From Gammaproteobacteria bacterium (lineage in GTDB: Bacteria > Pseudomonadota > Gammaproteobacteria > Thiohalomonadales > Thiohalomonadaceae), in NCBI GenBank assembly GCA_023228645.1, contig JALOAT010000010.1:35253-99252 (forward strand): DNA of 64,000 nucleotides, given 5' to 3'. Shown here piece after piece: positions 52,261-60,365 of this stretch (the stretch's first letter is position 1; each line of letters begins with the position of its first letter). The notes below the pieces were generated by a model, which saw nothing but the letters and a program-made list of their open reading frames with translations, did no database searches and had not been told where the DNA came from. Both the position numbers and the translations under genes were made by a program.

Positions 52261-53354
52261 CACACTCTCTTGCCGGTGCGGATGTAGTGCCCGCCATTGA
52301 CGGCAGCCACATACCCCTGCAACTCAAGGACCAACAGCATGGAGGAAACCGTTTCGGCCGTCAATCCACTGCGTTCCACCAGCAAATCCACCGAAGTCGG
52401 CGCCTGATCGAGGCTTTCCAGTAGACGGCAAGCGGCCGGATCGAGTTCAACGGCCGGGGTCCGATCCGCGGCCTCGGGCTGCGCCAGCGCGGCCCGCAAC
52501 TGGGGTGCCAGTTCCTCCAGGACGTCCGCCGCGGTCTCCACCAGCTTGGCGCCCTCGCGGATGAGCCGATGGCAGCCGCGCGCCAAGGGGTTGTGGATGG
52601 AGCCCGGGATGGCGAACACCTCACGGCCCTGCTCCACCGCCGTGCGCGCGGTGATGAGCGAACCGCTGCCGAGCGCCGCCTCGACCACCAGCGTTCCGGC
52701 ACTCAGGCCGCTGATGATGCGGTTGCGGCGCGGAAAATGGTGCGGCAGGGGCGGCGTGCCGGGCGGGAACTCGCTCACCAACGCGCCCTCGGCCGCGATG
52801 GCGTGGGCCAGCCCCTTGTGGCGCGCGGGGTAGACCCGATCCAGGCCGGTGCCCGCCACGGCGATGGTCTGACCGGGGGCGTCCAGGGCGCCTTTATGAC
52901 TGGCGGCGTCGACGCCCAGCGCCAGCCCGCTGGTGATCACCAGCCCGGCGCCGGCCAGGTGGCGGGCGAAGGCGTAGGCCGTCTCCGCCCCGGTGGGGGT
53001 GGGATTGCGGCTGCCCACCATGGCGAGCTGGGGGGCCGACAGGGCCGTGGGGTCACCCAGCACGAACAGCACGGGCGGGGCGTCCGGCAGTGCGCCGAGC
53101 AGCGGTGGATAGCGGGGGTCGTCGAGCGGGAGGATATGGCGCTGATCCCCGTCGGCCCAGGCCAGGTCCGCTTCCGCGGTCGCCCAGTCGGGCCGCCGCA
53201 GGACGGCGGTCAGCGCGGGGTTCAGATCGGCCGGCGGCGCGCAAAACAGCCGCTCCAGGTTGCCGGCGTGTTCCAGCAGCTCGCGGATGCCGACCGACCC
53301 GAGCCCCGGCACGCGCAGCAGAACGAGCCAGCGCTTCAGGTCGGTATCAGTCAT
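52260..53354 (-). CDS. dprA: DNA-processing protein DprA
   Basis: A 364-residue DprA/Smf that binds incoming single-stranded DNA and loads RecA during natural transformation. An N-terminal SAM-like region precedes the Rossmann-like core: LAMVGSRNPTPTGAETAYAF, VITSGLALGVDAASHKGALD, TIAVAGTGLDRVYPARHKGL, HHFPRRNRIISGLSAGTLVV and VFAIPGSIHNPLARGCHRLI. A C-terminal winged-helix (DLLVERSGLTAETVSSMLLV) follows. It overlaps smg by one base. With comM at 23119 it suggests competence genes persist in this genome; DprA is also conserved in non-competent species. Confidence 0.95.
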   Translation of the reverse strand: MTDTDLKRWLVLLRVPGLGSVGIRELLEHAGNLERLFCAPPADLNPALTAVLRRPDWATAEADLAWADGDQRHILPLDDPRYPPLLGALPDAPPVLFVLGDPTALSAPQLAMVGSRNPTPTGAETAYAFARHLAGAGLVITSGLALGVDAASHKGALDAPGQTIAVAGTGLDRVYPARHKGLAHAIAAEGALVSEFPPGTPPLPHHFPRRNRIISGLSAGTLVVEAALGSGSLITARTAVEQGREVFAIPGSIHNPLARGCHRLIREGAKLVETAADVLEELAPQLRAALAQPEAADRTPAVELDPAACRLLESLDQAPTSVDLLVERSGLTAETVSSMLLVLELQGYVAAVNGGHYIRTGKRV

Positions 53355-53381
53355 TGCCGGGCCCGTCCCTGGGCACGCCGC

Positions 53382-54482
53382 TTAGGGGTTGGTCACCACG
53401 TCGTGGAGATGAATGGCCCGGCTGGCATCCATCACCAGCGCGTAGCTCACCCGGTCGAAGATGCGGAATACCATGAGCGTGCCGGCGCGCTCGCGCGGCA
53501 AGCGCAGCTCCTCGCGGGTGTAGGGGTCGCGCACCAGGGCGCCGAACTGGTACACGGCCAGCACGTTACCCGGCTCCAGGTCGTCGTTGGCGCCCTTGCT
53601 GATGGCGACCACCTGGAACTGGCCGATCTGGCTGACCGCGCCCATCACACCCACGATGCGCCCGTCGATGTCACGGGACGGGGGGCGGGGCAGGTAGTTT
53701 TGCTCCAGGACCCCGTCGTCCAACGGCAGCAGGCGGTCGCCCGGGAGGGTCTCGCGATGGGCGCGCTGGATCACCAGGGTCGCCGGGTCGCCGCTACGCT
53801 GCACGCGGGCGTCGGCCACGTGAATGGCCTCGTAGCCCAGCACCACATCCTCGTCCGTCGGGTCCAGATAGGGCTGGCCCAGGCGCACCACCACATAGTC
53901 CTTGATGTCCTTGTCCTGAATGCCGCGCACATACACCGGGTAGCCGGGCGCGCCGATGAGATGCTCCTCCTGGGCCGACACCACGTAGGGCGCGCGCTCC
54001 AGCTCCTCCGGCGTGACCACGCGCGGGCGGCTGAGGAATTGGCTGATGGCGTCGTAGGGGATGGTGGGGATGGCGCGCTCGAGCGGCTCCACGCGCACGC
54101 GCGGCGACAGTTTCACCACCGGTAGCCGCGCGCTCGGGTCGCCCTGAACTTGGATGCGGGGCTTGCCGTCTACATAGGTCAGGGTGAGCACATCACCGGG
54201 ATAGATGAGGTGTGGGTTACGGACCTGCGGATTGATGTGCCAGACCTCGGGCCAGCGCCAGGGCGTAGCGAGGAACAGGTTGGCGATGTCCCACAGGGTG
54301 TCGCCCTTCTTGACCACATAGGTGACGGGGGCGTTGTCCCGGACCATGGGCTGTTCAGGCACTGGCTCTGCCACGGTGGCGGGCGTCACCGGCGCTTCGC
54401 GATCCGTGGGCGCCGTCGCACAACCGGCCATACTGATCACCAGCGCGGCGATTAAGGCACCCGAACGGAATCCTTCTTTCAT
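53382..54482 (-). CDS. LysM-domain lipoprotein
   Basis: A 366-residue predicted lipoprotein (lipobox SMAGC, C21). One LysM peptidoglycan-binding domain at about 53-102 (VTYVVKKGDTLWDIANLFLA, WRWPEVWHINPQVRNPHLIY, PGDVLTL) precedes a 250-residue C-terminal region of unknown fold. LysM genes in this position beside dprA are conserved in Gammaproteobacteria. It probably contacts the cell wall from the inner leaflet of the outer membrane. It ends 27 bases before dprA on the same strand and is divergent from def. Confidence 0.9.
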   Translation of the reverse strand: MKEGFRSGALIAALVISMAGCATAPTDREAPVTPATVAEPVPEQPMVRDNAPVTYVVKKGDTLWDIANLFLATPWRWPEVWHINPQVRNPHLIYPGDVLTLTYVDGKPRIQVQGDPSARLPVVKLSPRVRVEPLERAIPTIPYDAISQFLSRPRVVTPEELERAPYVVSAQEEHLIGAPGYPVYVRGIQDKDIKDYVVVRLGQPYLDPTDEDVVLGYEAIHVADARVQRSGDPATLVIQRAHRETLPGDRLLPLDDGVLEQNYLPRPPSRDIDGRIVGVMGAVSQIGQFQVVAISKGANDDLEPGNVLAVYQFGALVRDPYTREELRLPRERAGTLMVFRIFDRVSYALVMDASRAIHLHDVVTNP

Positions 54483-54659
54483 GGCAAGCCCTTAGCTGAT
54501 GCGAGTTCGCGCGAGTGTAATAGCAAAAACCGTTAGGCTCAAAGGGTGGTCATCACAGATCGGAAGCGTTCGGCGCCGCCGCCGTGCTGCACCCCAGCGG
54601 CCCGATAGGCGTGAACCGGTTCATTAAGTATCATTGGGACCCCAAGCTGGACGAGCACC

Positions 54660-55163
54660 ATGGCGATCCTTTCCATCCTCCACTTCCCAGACCCCCGTCT
54701 CACCACCCGGGCCCAGCCCGTGGAGCAGGTCGACGACGATGTACGTCGCCTGGTGGCGGACATGTTCGAGACCATGTATTCGGCGCCCGGCATCGGCCTG
54801 GCCGCCACCCAGGTGGATGTGCACCGGCGCGTGATCGTCATCGACGTGTCCGAGGAAAAGAACGAGCCGCGCGTGTTCATCAATCCCGAAATCCTGTCCC
54901 GCGATGGCATGGAAGAAATGGAAGAGGGCTGTCTGTCGGTCCCGGGCATCTATGAAAAGGTGCGCCGCGCCGAGCACGTGAAGGTACGTGCCCTCGACCG
55001 CGACGGCCAGCCCTTCGAACTGGAGGCCGACGGCCTGCTGGCCGTATGCATCCAACACGAAATCGATCACCTCGAAGGCAAGCTGTTCGTCGATTACCTC
55101 TCCCAGATGAAGCGCCAGCGCATCCGCAAAAAGCTCGAAAAGCGCGAGCGGGAGACCCTGTAG
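54660..55163 (+). CDS. def: Peptide deformylase
   Basis: A 167-residue iron-dependent hydrolase removing the N-formyl group from nascent proteins. The three active-site motifs are intact: GIGLAATQ (44-51), EEGCLSVPG with metal-ligand Cys91, and HEIDH (133-137) supplying two His ligands and the catalytic Glu. The ATG at 54660 gives the standard MAILSILHFPDPRLTTRAQP beginning. First gene of the def-fmt-rsmB run, though a repeat element (55166-55343) lies between def and fmt. Confidence 0.97.
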   Translation: MAILSILHFPDPRLTTRAQPVEQVDDDVRRLVADMFETMYSAPGIGLAATQVDVHRRVIVIDVSEEKNEPRVFINPEILSRDGMEEMEEGCLSVPGIYEKVRRAEHVKVRALDRDGQPFELEADGLLAVCIQHEIDHLEGKLFVDYLSQMKRQRIRKKLEKRERETL

Positions 55164-55165
55164 AG

Positions 55166-55343
55166 GAAAAAAGAATGAACCACGGGGGACACGGGGAACA
55201 CGGGGAGTCCTCGTGGTGGTCGCACACGTCACGTTGCGAAGCTACGTGACAGGTTCGAGCCCGCGTTCGTCACGTAGGCGCTGCGCACCAACATGACCTA
55301 CAAGAACGTCATCCCCGTGTCCCCCGTGGTTTAAGGCTTTTCT
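55166..55343. repeat. 9-bp-periodic palindromic element, copy C
   Basis: Left arm GGAAAAAAGAATGAACCACG, then GGGGACACGGGGAACACGGG, pairs with the right arm CATCCCCGTGTCCCCCGTGG, then TTTAAGGCTTTTCTG. The loop (about 105 bases) carries GTCACGTTGCGAAGCTACGT and TCGTCACGTAGG, small inverted pieces different from those in other copies. It starts 2 bases after the def stop and separates def from fmt. Confidence 0.85.
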
Positions 55344-55390
55344 GTTAAGCTTCGCGGCTTCGTCATTTCCAGGAAAACGTCGGGATTTCC

Positions 55391-56323
55391 ATGCCCCAGG
55401 GCCTCAATGTCGTCTTTGCCGGCACGCCGGAATTCGCGGCCGTGGCGTTGCGCGCGCTGCTCGCAGCGGGTTACCACGTATCGGCCGTCTACACCCAGCC
55501 TGACAGGCCGGCCGGCCGCGGTCGCAAGCTCACGCCCAGCGCAGTAAAGGAAGTGGCCCTGGAACACGGACTGCCGGTCATGCAGCCGGTGTCGCTGAAG
55601 GACCCGGAGGAGCAGGCGCGCCTCGCGGCGCTGAAACCCGACCTGATGATCGTGGCGGCCTACGGCCTGCTGCTGCCCAAGGCCGTGCTCGACACGCCGC
55701 GCCTGGGCTGCATCAACATCCACGCCTCCCTGCTGCCGCGCTGGCGCGGCGCAGCGCCCATCCAGCGCGCCATCCTGGCCGGTGATCCGGAGACCGGCAT
55801 CACCATCATGCAAATGGATGTGGGCCTGGATACGGGCGACATGCTGCACGTGCTCAGCACACCCATCACCGACCAGGACACGGCCGAGACTCTGCACGAT
55901 CGCCTCGCCGAACTGGGTGCACGCGCCCTGCTGGAGGCGCTGCCGCGTCTGGGACGGGGCCTGCGCGGTGAGAAGCAGGATGGCAGCCAGGCGACGTATG
56001 CGAAGAAGCTCGACAAGGCCGAGGCCGAGATCGACTGGTCGCGGCCGGCGCAGGAGATCGCCCGCCAGGTGCGCGCCTTCAACCCCTGGCCCGTGGCGCA
56101 GACCCGCCTCGGCGACGAGGCCTGGCGCATCTGGTCCGCCGAGCCGGTTGCGGGCAAGGGCACGCCGGGCACGGTGGTGCACGCCAGCCGCGACGGCATC
56201 GACGTGGCTACGGGTGACGGCCTGCTGCGCCTGCTGCGGGTGCAGCTGCCCGGCGGCAAGCCGCTGTCGGCGGCGGACTTCGTGAACGCCCGCCGCGTCA
56301 CCGGGGCGCATCTCGGTGGCTGA
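55391..56323 (+). CDS. fmt: Methionyl-tRNA formyltransferase
   Basis: A 310-residue enzyme formylating initiator Met-tRNA with 10-formyl-THF, paired functionally with def. FAGTPEFAAVALRALLAAGY, VYTQPDRPAGRGRKLTPSAV, the catalytic N-H in CINIHASLLPRWRGAAPIQR and D in TIMQMDVGLDTGDML are clear. A C-terminal domain (VRAFNPWPVAQTRLGDEAWR) follows. The start at 55391 follows a weak ribosome-binding site (TCGGGATTTCC). Its stop lies inside rsmB, overlapping by 8 bases. Confidence 0.97.
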   Translation: MPQGLNVVFAGTPEFAAVALRALLAAGYHVSAVYTQPDRPAGRGRKLTPSAVKEVALEHGLPVMQPVSLKDPEEQARLAALKPDLMIVAAYGLLLPKAVLDTPRLGCINIHASLLPRWRGAAPIQRAILAGDPETGITIMQMDVGLDTGDMLHVLSTPITDQDTAETLHDRLAELGARALLEALPRLGRGLRGEKQDGSQATYAKKLDKAEAEIDWSRPAQEIARQVRAFNPWPVAQTRLGDEAWRIWSAEPVAGKGTPGTVVHASRDGIDVATGDGLLRLLRVQLPGGKPLSAADFVNARRVTGAHLGG

Positions 56324-57614
56324 ACCGGGCGGGCGGGCCGCGGCGGCGCGCGTGCTCGTGGACGTGCTCGACCACGGCCGCTCCCTCGCCACCGCCCTGC
56401 CCTTCCACAGCGGCCGCGTGGTTGCCGCCGAACGCGGACTCGCGCAGGAAATCAGCTACGGCAGCCTGCGCTGGTATCCGCGCCTCGCGACCGTGCTGGC
56501 GGCACTGGTCACCAAGCCCCTCAAGCCACGCGATCGGGTCATCCACGGCCTGCTCATCGGCGGGCTCTACCAGCTCGCCTATCTGGACATGCCGCCGCAC
56601 CTGGCGGTATCGCGCACCGTGGAGGCCACGCTGGAACTGGACAAGGCCTGGGCCAAGGGCCTGGTCAATGGCGTGCTGCGGCGCTTCCAGCGCGAGTCGG
56701 CTGCGCTGCTGGCGCGCGCCGATCGCGACGAGGCCAGCGCGCTCGCCCACCCGGCCTGGCTCATCGATCACCTGAGGCAGGCCTGGCCCGACCACTGGCA
56801 GACCATCATCGAGGCCAACAACCAGCGCCCGCCCATGACGCTGCGCGTGAACCTGGCGCGCCGCAGTCGCGAGGAGTACCTGGACCTGCTCAGGTCCGCC
56901 GGTCTGGACGCGCGACCGTCGCCCCACGCCCCCGCTGCGCTGACCCTGGCCGAACCCGTGCCGGTGGAGCGCCTGCCCGGCTTCGCCGCGGGCGAGGTGT
57001 CGGTGCAGGATGCGGCGGCGCAACTGGCCGCGCCGCTGCTGCAACTGGAGAGCGGCCAGCACGTGCTGGATGCCTGCGCCGCGCCGGGCGGCAAGACCAG
57101 CCACATCCTCGAGACCGCCGGGCTCACCGTCGACGCCCTCGACAAGGACGAGGCGCGCCTCACCCGCGTACAGGAAACCCTCGCACGCCTCGGCGGCGAA
57201 GCGCGCCTGCTCGCGGCCGACGCCGCAGTGCCCGAGGCCTGGTGGGACGGCCGCCCCTACGATCGCATCCTGCTCGACGCGCCCTGTTCGGCCACCGGCG
57301 TGATCCGCCGCCATCCCGACATCAAACTGCTGCGCCGTGCCGACGACATTCCAACCCTCGTCGCAGAACAGCAACGCCTGCTTGCGGCCGTGTGGCCCTT
57401 GCTGAAGCGCGGGGGTATGCTTGTCTACGCCACGTGCTCGGTATTGCCCGAAGAAAACGCCCGGCAGATCACACGCTTCATCGCGGAGCAGTCGGACGCC
57501 CGCCCGCTTCCCATTGCAGCGCACTGGGGTCGCGAGGCCGCCCCCGGCCGGCAAGTCCTCCCGGGCGAGGACGAAATGGATGGCTTTTATTACGCGCGCA
57601 TCGCCAAGATCTAG
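56316..57614 (+). CDS. rsmB: 16S rRNA (cytosine-967-C5)-methyltransferase
   Basis: A 432-residue RsmB/Sun. An N-terminal NusB-like RNA-binding domain (ARVLVDVLDHGRSLATALPF) precedes a Rossmann methyltransferase: LDACAAPGGKTSHILETAGL (SAM site), LDAPCSATGVIRRHPDIKLL (catalytic PC motif) and VYATCSVLPEENARQITRFI (second Cys). It starts at a GTG overlapping the end of fmt, the usual coupling. Its end overlaps the DUF4390 gene by 35 bases. Confidence 0.96.
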   Translation: MAEPGGRAAAARVLVDVLDHGRSLATALPFHSGRVVAAERGLAQEISYGSLRWYPRLATVLAALVTKPLKPRDRVIHGLLIGGLYQLAYLDMPPHLAVSRTVEATLELDKAWAKGLVNGVLRRFQRESAALLARADRDEASALAHPAWLIDHLRQAWPDHWQTIIEANNQRPPMTLRVNLARRSREEYLDLLRSAGLDARPSPHAPAALTLAEPVPVERLPGFAAGEVSVQDAAAQLAAPLLQLESGQHVLDACAAPGGKTSHILETAGLTVDALDKDEARLTRVQETLARLGGEARLLAADAAVPEAWWDGRPYDRILLDAPCSATGVIRRHPDIKLLRRADDIPTLVAEQQRLLAAVWPLLKRGGMLVYATCSVLPEENARQITRFIAEQSDARPLPIAAHWGREAAPGRQVLPGEDEMDGFYYARIAKI

Positions 57615-58173
57615 TGGGCTCGCATGGGCCTGCGGCGTGGCTCTGCTCGTGGCGCTTTGCCTCGGCAGCGCCGGCGCTCGGGCCGGCGAGTTCGTAGTGC
57701 GCTCGGCGGCCACGGGTCTGGTCAATCAGGTCCACGTGCTCGACGCCGACATCGACTACCAGTTCAGCGAGCGCGCACTCACCGCCCTCGCCAATGGCGT
57801 GCCGCTCACACTGCGCATGCACATCACCATCGAGCGTGAACGGGACTGGTTGCCCGACCCGCAGGTGGCCGAATTGAAGCAGCGTTACGAGATCCAGTAT
57901 CACGCCCTGTCCGGGCTGCACGTGCTAACCAATCTCAACAGCGGCGCCAGCGAGGTGTATCTCACGCTCCACAGCGCGCTGCGCGCACTCGGCGATGTCC
58001 GCGATCTGCCGGTCATCGACGACAACCTGCTCGCACCGGACGCCCGCTACCGCATCGCCATGCGGGTGGACCTCGACATCGAGGCGCTGCCTTCACCGCT
58101 GCGCCCGTTCGCCTACATCACGCCCGCCTGGTGGCTCAGCAGCGACTGGTACACATGGTCGTTACGACCCTGA
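57580..58173 (+). CDS. DUF4390 exported protein
   Basis: A 197-residue protein. After a basic stretch (MAFITRASPRSSG) comes a signal-like helix (LAWACGVALLVALCLGSAGA), and then a mature domain with DIDYQFSERALTALANGVPL, QRYEIQYHALSGLHVLTNLN, GDVRDLPVIDDNLLAPDARY and AWWLSSDWYTWSLRP, typical of DUF4390 proteins. The family sits between rsmB and ntrY in many Gammaproteobacteria; function unknown. The start at 57580 gives a 35-base overlap with rsmB. The end overlaps ntrY by 19 bases. Confidence 0.88.
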   Translation: MAFITRASPRSSGLAWACGVALLVALCLGSAGARAGEFVVRSAATGLVNQVHVLDADIDYQFSERALTALANGVPLTLRMHITIERERDWLPDPQVAELKQRYEIQYHALSGLHVLTNLNSGASEVYLTLHSALRALGDVRDLPVIDDNLLAPDARYRIAMRVDLDIEALPSPLRPFAYITPAWWLSSDWYTWSLRP

Positions 58174-60362
58174 AACGCCTCACGGCAGGGCCGCGCCCGG
58201 TGGCGGCCGTACTCCTGCTGCTGCTTGCTTCGCTCTATCTCATGAGCGCGGCGACGCAGAATTCCGCCCAGTTCAGCCGCGTCTACTCCCTGTTGCTGGC
58301 CATCAACGGCGCCGCCTTGCTGCTGCTGGTGACGCTCATCGTGCGCAACCTGGTGAGCCTGCTGGGCCAATACCGGCGGCGGGCGCCCGGCGCGCGCCTG
58401 ACGCTGCGGCTGGTGGTCATGTTCGTGATGCTGGCCGTGGCGCCCGTGTCGGTGGTCTATTACTTCTCGGTGCAGTTCCTGCAACGGGGTATCGACAGTT
58501 GGTTCGACGTGCGCGTGGAGCGCGCCCTGGAAGATGCCCTGGAACTGGGCCGTACGGCGCTGGATTCGCGCTTGAGTGAAAGCCTGCAGCTCACACGCCA
58601 ACTGGCCATCGAGTTCATCGGCGCACCCGAGAGCGTGGCCGCCCTCAAGCTCGACGAGGTACGCCAGCAGGGCAAGGCCTTGGAGATGACCCTGCTCACC
58701 GGTCAGGGGCGGGTGCTCGCCTCGAGCAGCGCCGATCCCACCGACATCGTGCCGAGCATGCCCAATCTCGCGGTTTTGCTGCAGCTGCGCCAGGGCATGG
58801 ATTACGCCGCCCTGGAACCGACCGCCGGCGGCCTTCAGGTGCGCGTGGTGGTGCCCGTGACGGAGGGGCTCAGCAGCGAGCCCAAGCTGCTGCTCGCCAT
58901 CTACCCCATCAACGAACGCCTGAGTTCGCTCGGTGAAAGCGTGCAGGCGGCCTTCGGCCAGTACAAGGAGCTGGCCTATCTGCGCCAGCCGCTGAAGTTC
59001 AGCTTCACGCTCACCTTGTCGCTGGTGTTGCTGCTGAGCATTCTCAGTGCGGTGTGGGCGGCGTTTTTCTCGGCGCGGCGCCTGGTGGCGCCGATCCGCG
59101 ATCTCGCCGAGGGCACGCGGGCCGTGGCCGCAGGCGACTACGACCTGCGCCTGCCGCTGCCCGGACGGGACGAGATCGGTTTCCTGGTGCGCTCCTTCAA
59201 CGAGATGACGCGCAAGATCGCCCTCTCGCACGAACGGGCGAACCGCAGCCAGCGCCAGGTGGAGGCGCAGCGCGCCTACCTGGAGACAGTGCTCGCGCAT
59301 CTCTCCTCCGGCGTCCTCACCGTCGCCGCGGACGGCAGCATCCGCACCAGCAACCGGGCGGCGGCCCAGATCCTCGGCCTGGAACCCTCCGCCTTCGACG
59401 GCGCGAGCCTGTCGGACCTGGCCGTGGCCCACGTGCGGCTCGCGACGCTCATCGACACGCTGGGGCGCTTCCTGGGCCGGGAGGAAGGCGAGTGGCATGC
59501 GGAGGTGACCCTGTTTGGTCCGGCGGGCCGGCAGATCCTCAGCTGCCACGGCTCGCCGCTGCCGGATGGGGGCGACATGCGCGGCGGCCAGGTCATCGTG
59601 TTCGACGACGTGACCGCGCTCATCCAGGCCCAGCGCGACGCGGCCTGGGGCGAGGTGGCGCGGCGCCTGGCCCACGAGATCAAGAATCCGCTCACCCCCA
59701 TTCAGCTGTCGGCCGAACGGCTGCGCCGCAAGTATCTTGATCGCATGAGCCCCGAGGATGCCGAGGTGCTGAATCGCGCCACCCACACCATCGTGCAGCA
59801 GGTGGAGGCCATGAAGGAAATGGTGAAGGCCTTTTCGGAGTATGCGCACACGCCGGCGATCCGCCTCGCGCCCATGGACCTCAACATGTTGGTCACCGAG
59901 GTGGCCGAGCTCTATCGGGGCGATAAGCGCATGCACATCAACCTGGCGCTGGCGCCGCGCCTCCATTACGTGGAGGCTGACGCCATGCGCATGCGCCAGC
60001 TGTTGCACAATCTACTGAAGAACGCCCTGGAGGCGGCACCGGCGGAGCGCACGGTCGAGGTCAGGGTGAGCACGACTTACAGCGACGCCGGTTGCGAACA
60101 CGTGGAGCTGCTGGTGGAGGACGACGGGCCGGGGATCGCGGAGGCGCTGCTCGGGCGGCTGTTCGAGCCCTATGTAACCAGCAAGCCCAGGGGCACCGGC
60201 CTCGGCCTCGCCATTGTGAAGAAGATCGTCGAGGAGCACGGCGGCATGCTGTCGGCCCAGAACCGCCCGGCAGGCGGTGCGGCGATCAGCGTGCGCCTGC
60301 CCATCGGCAGCCAGGATTGTGCCGCGCGGCTGGCGCGGCAGTCACAGGACAGGCGGGCCTGA
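58155..60362 (+). CDS. ntrY: Sensor histidine kinase NtrY
   Basis: A 735-residue membrane kinase with several N-terminal helices (about 14-36, 45-65, 85-105 and 275-300), a periplasmic sensing region between the third and fourth, a HAMP domain (RRLVAPIRDLAEGTRAVAAG), a PAS domain (QRAYLETVLAHLSSGVLTVA), the phosphoacceptor box ARRLAHEIKNPLTPIQLSAE with His at about 509, and an ATPase domain (LLHNLLKNALEAAPAE, VEDDGPGIAE, GTGLGLAIVKKIVEEHGG). This is the NtrY architecture linked to nitrogen and redox signals. ATG at 58155 is preferred over a start at 58131. ntrX follows after 3 bases. Confidence 0.93.
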   Translation: MVVTTLKRLTAGPRPVAAVLLLLLASLYLMSAATQNSAQFSRVYSLLLAINGAALLLLVTLIVRNLVSLLGQYRRRAPGARLTLRLVVMFVMLAVAPVSVVYYFSVQFLQRGIDSWFDVRVERALEDALELGRTALDSRLSESLQLTRQLAIEFIGAPESVAALKLDEVRQQGKALEMTLLTGQGRVLASSSADPTDIVPSMPNLAVLLQLRQGMDYAALEPTAGGLQVRVVVPVTEGLSSEPKLLLAIYPINERLSSLGESVQAAFGQYKELAYLRQPLKFSFTLTLSLVLLLSILSAVWAAFFSARRLVAPIRDLAEGTRAVAAGDYDLRLPLPGRDEIGFLVRSFNEMTRKIALSHERANRSQRQVEAQRAYLETVLAHLSSGVLTVAADGSIRTSNRAAAQILGLEPSAFDGASLSDLAVAHVRLATLIDTLGRFLGREEGEWHAEVTLFGPAGRQILSCHGSPLPDGGDMRGGQVIVFDDVTALIQAQRDAAWGEVARRLAHEIKNPLTPIQLSAERLRRKYLDRMSPEDAEVLNRATHTIVQQVEAMKEMVKAFSEYAHTPAIRLAPMDLNMLVTEVAELYRGDKRMHINLALAPRLHYVEADAMRMRQLLHNLLKNALEAAPAERTVEVRVSTTYSDAGCEHVELLVEDDGPGIAEALLGRLFEPYVTSKPRGTGLGLAIVKKIVEEHGGMLSAQNRPAGGAAISVRLPIGSQDCAARLARQSQDRRA

Positions 60363-60365
60363 GTC

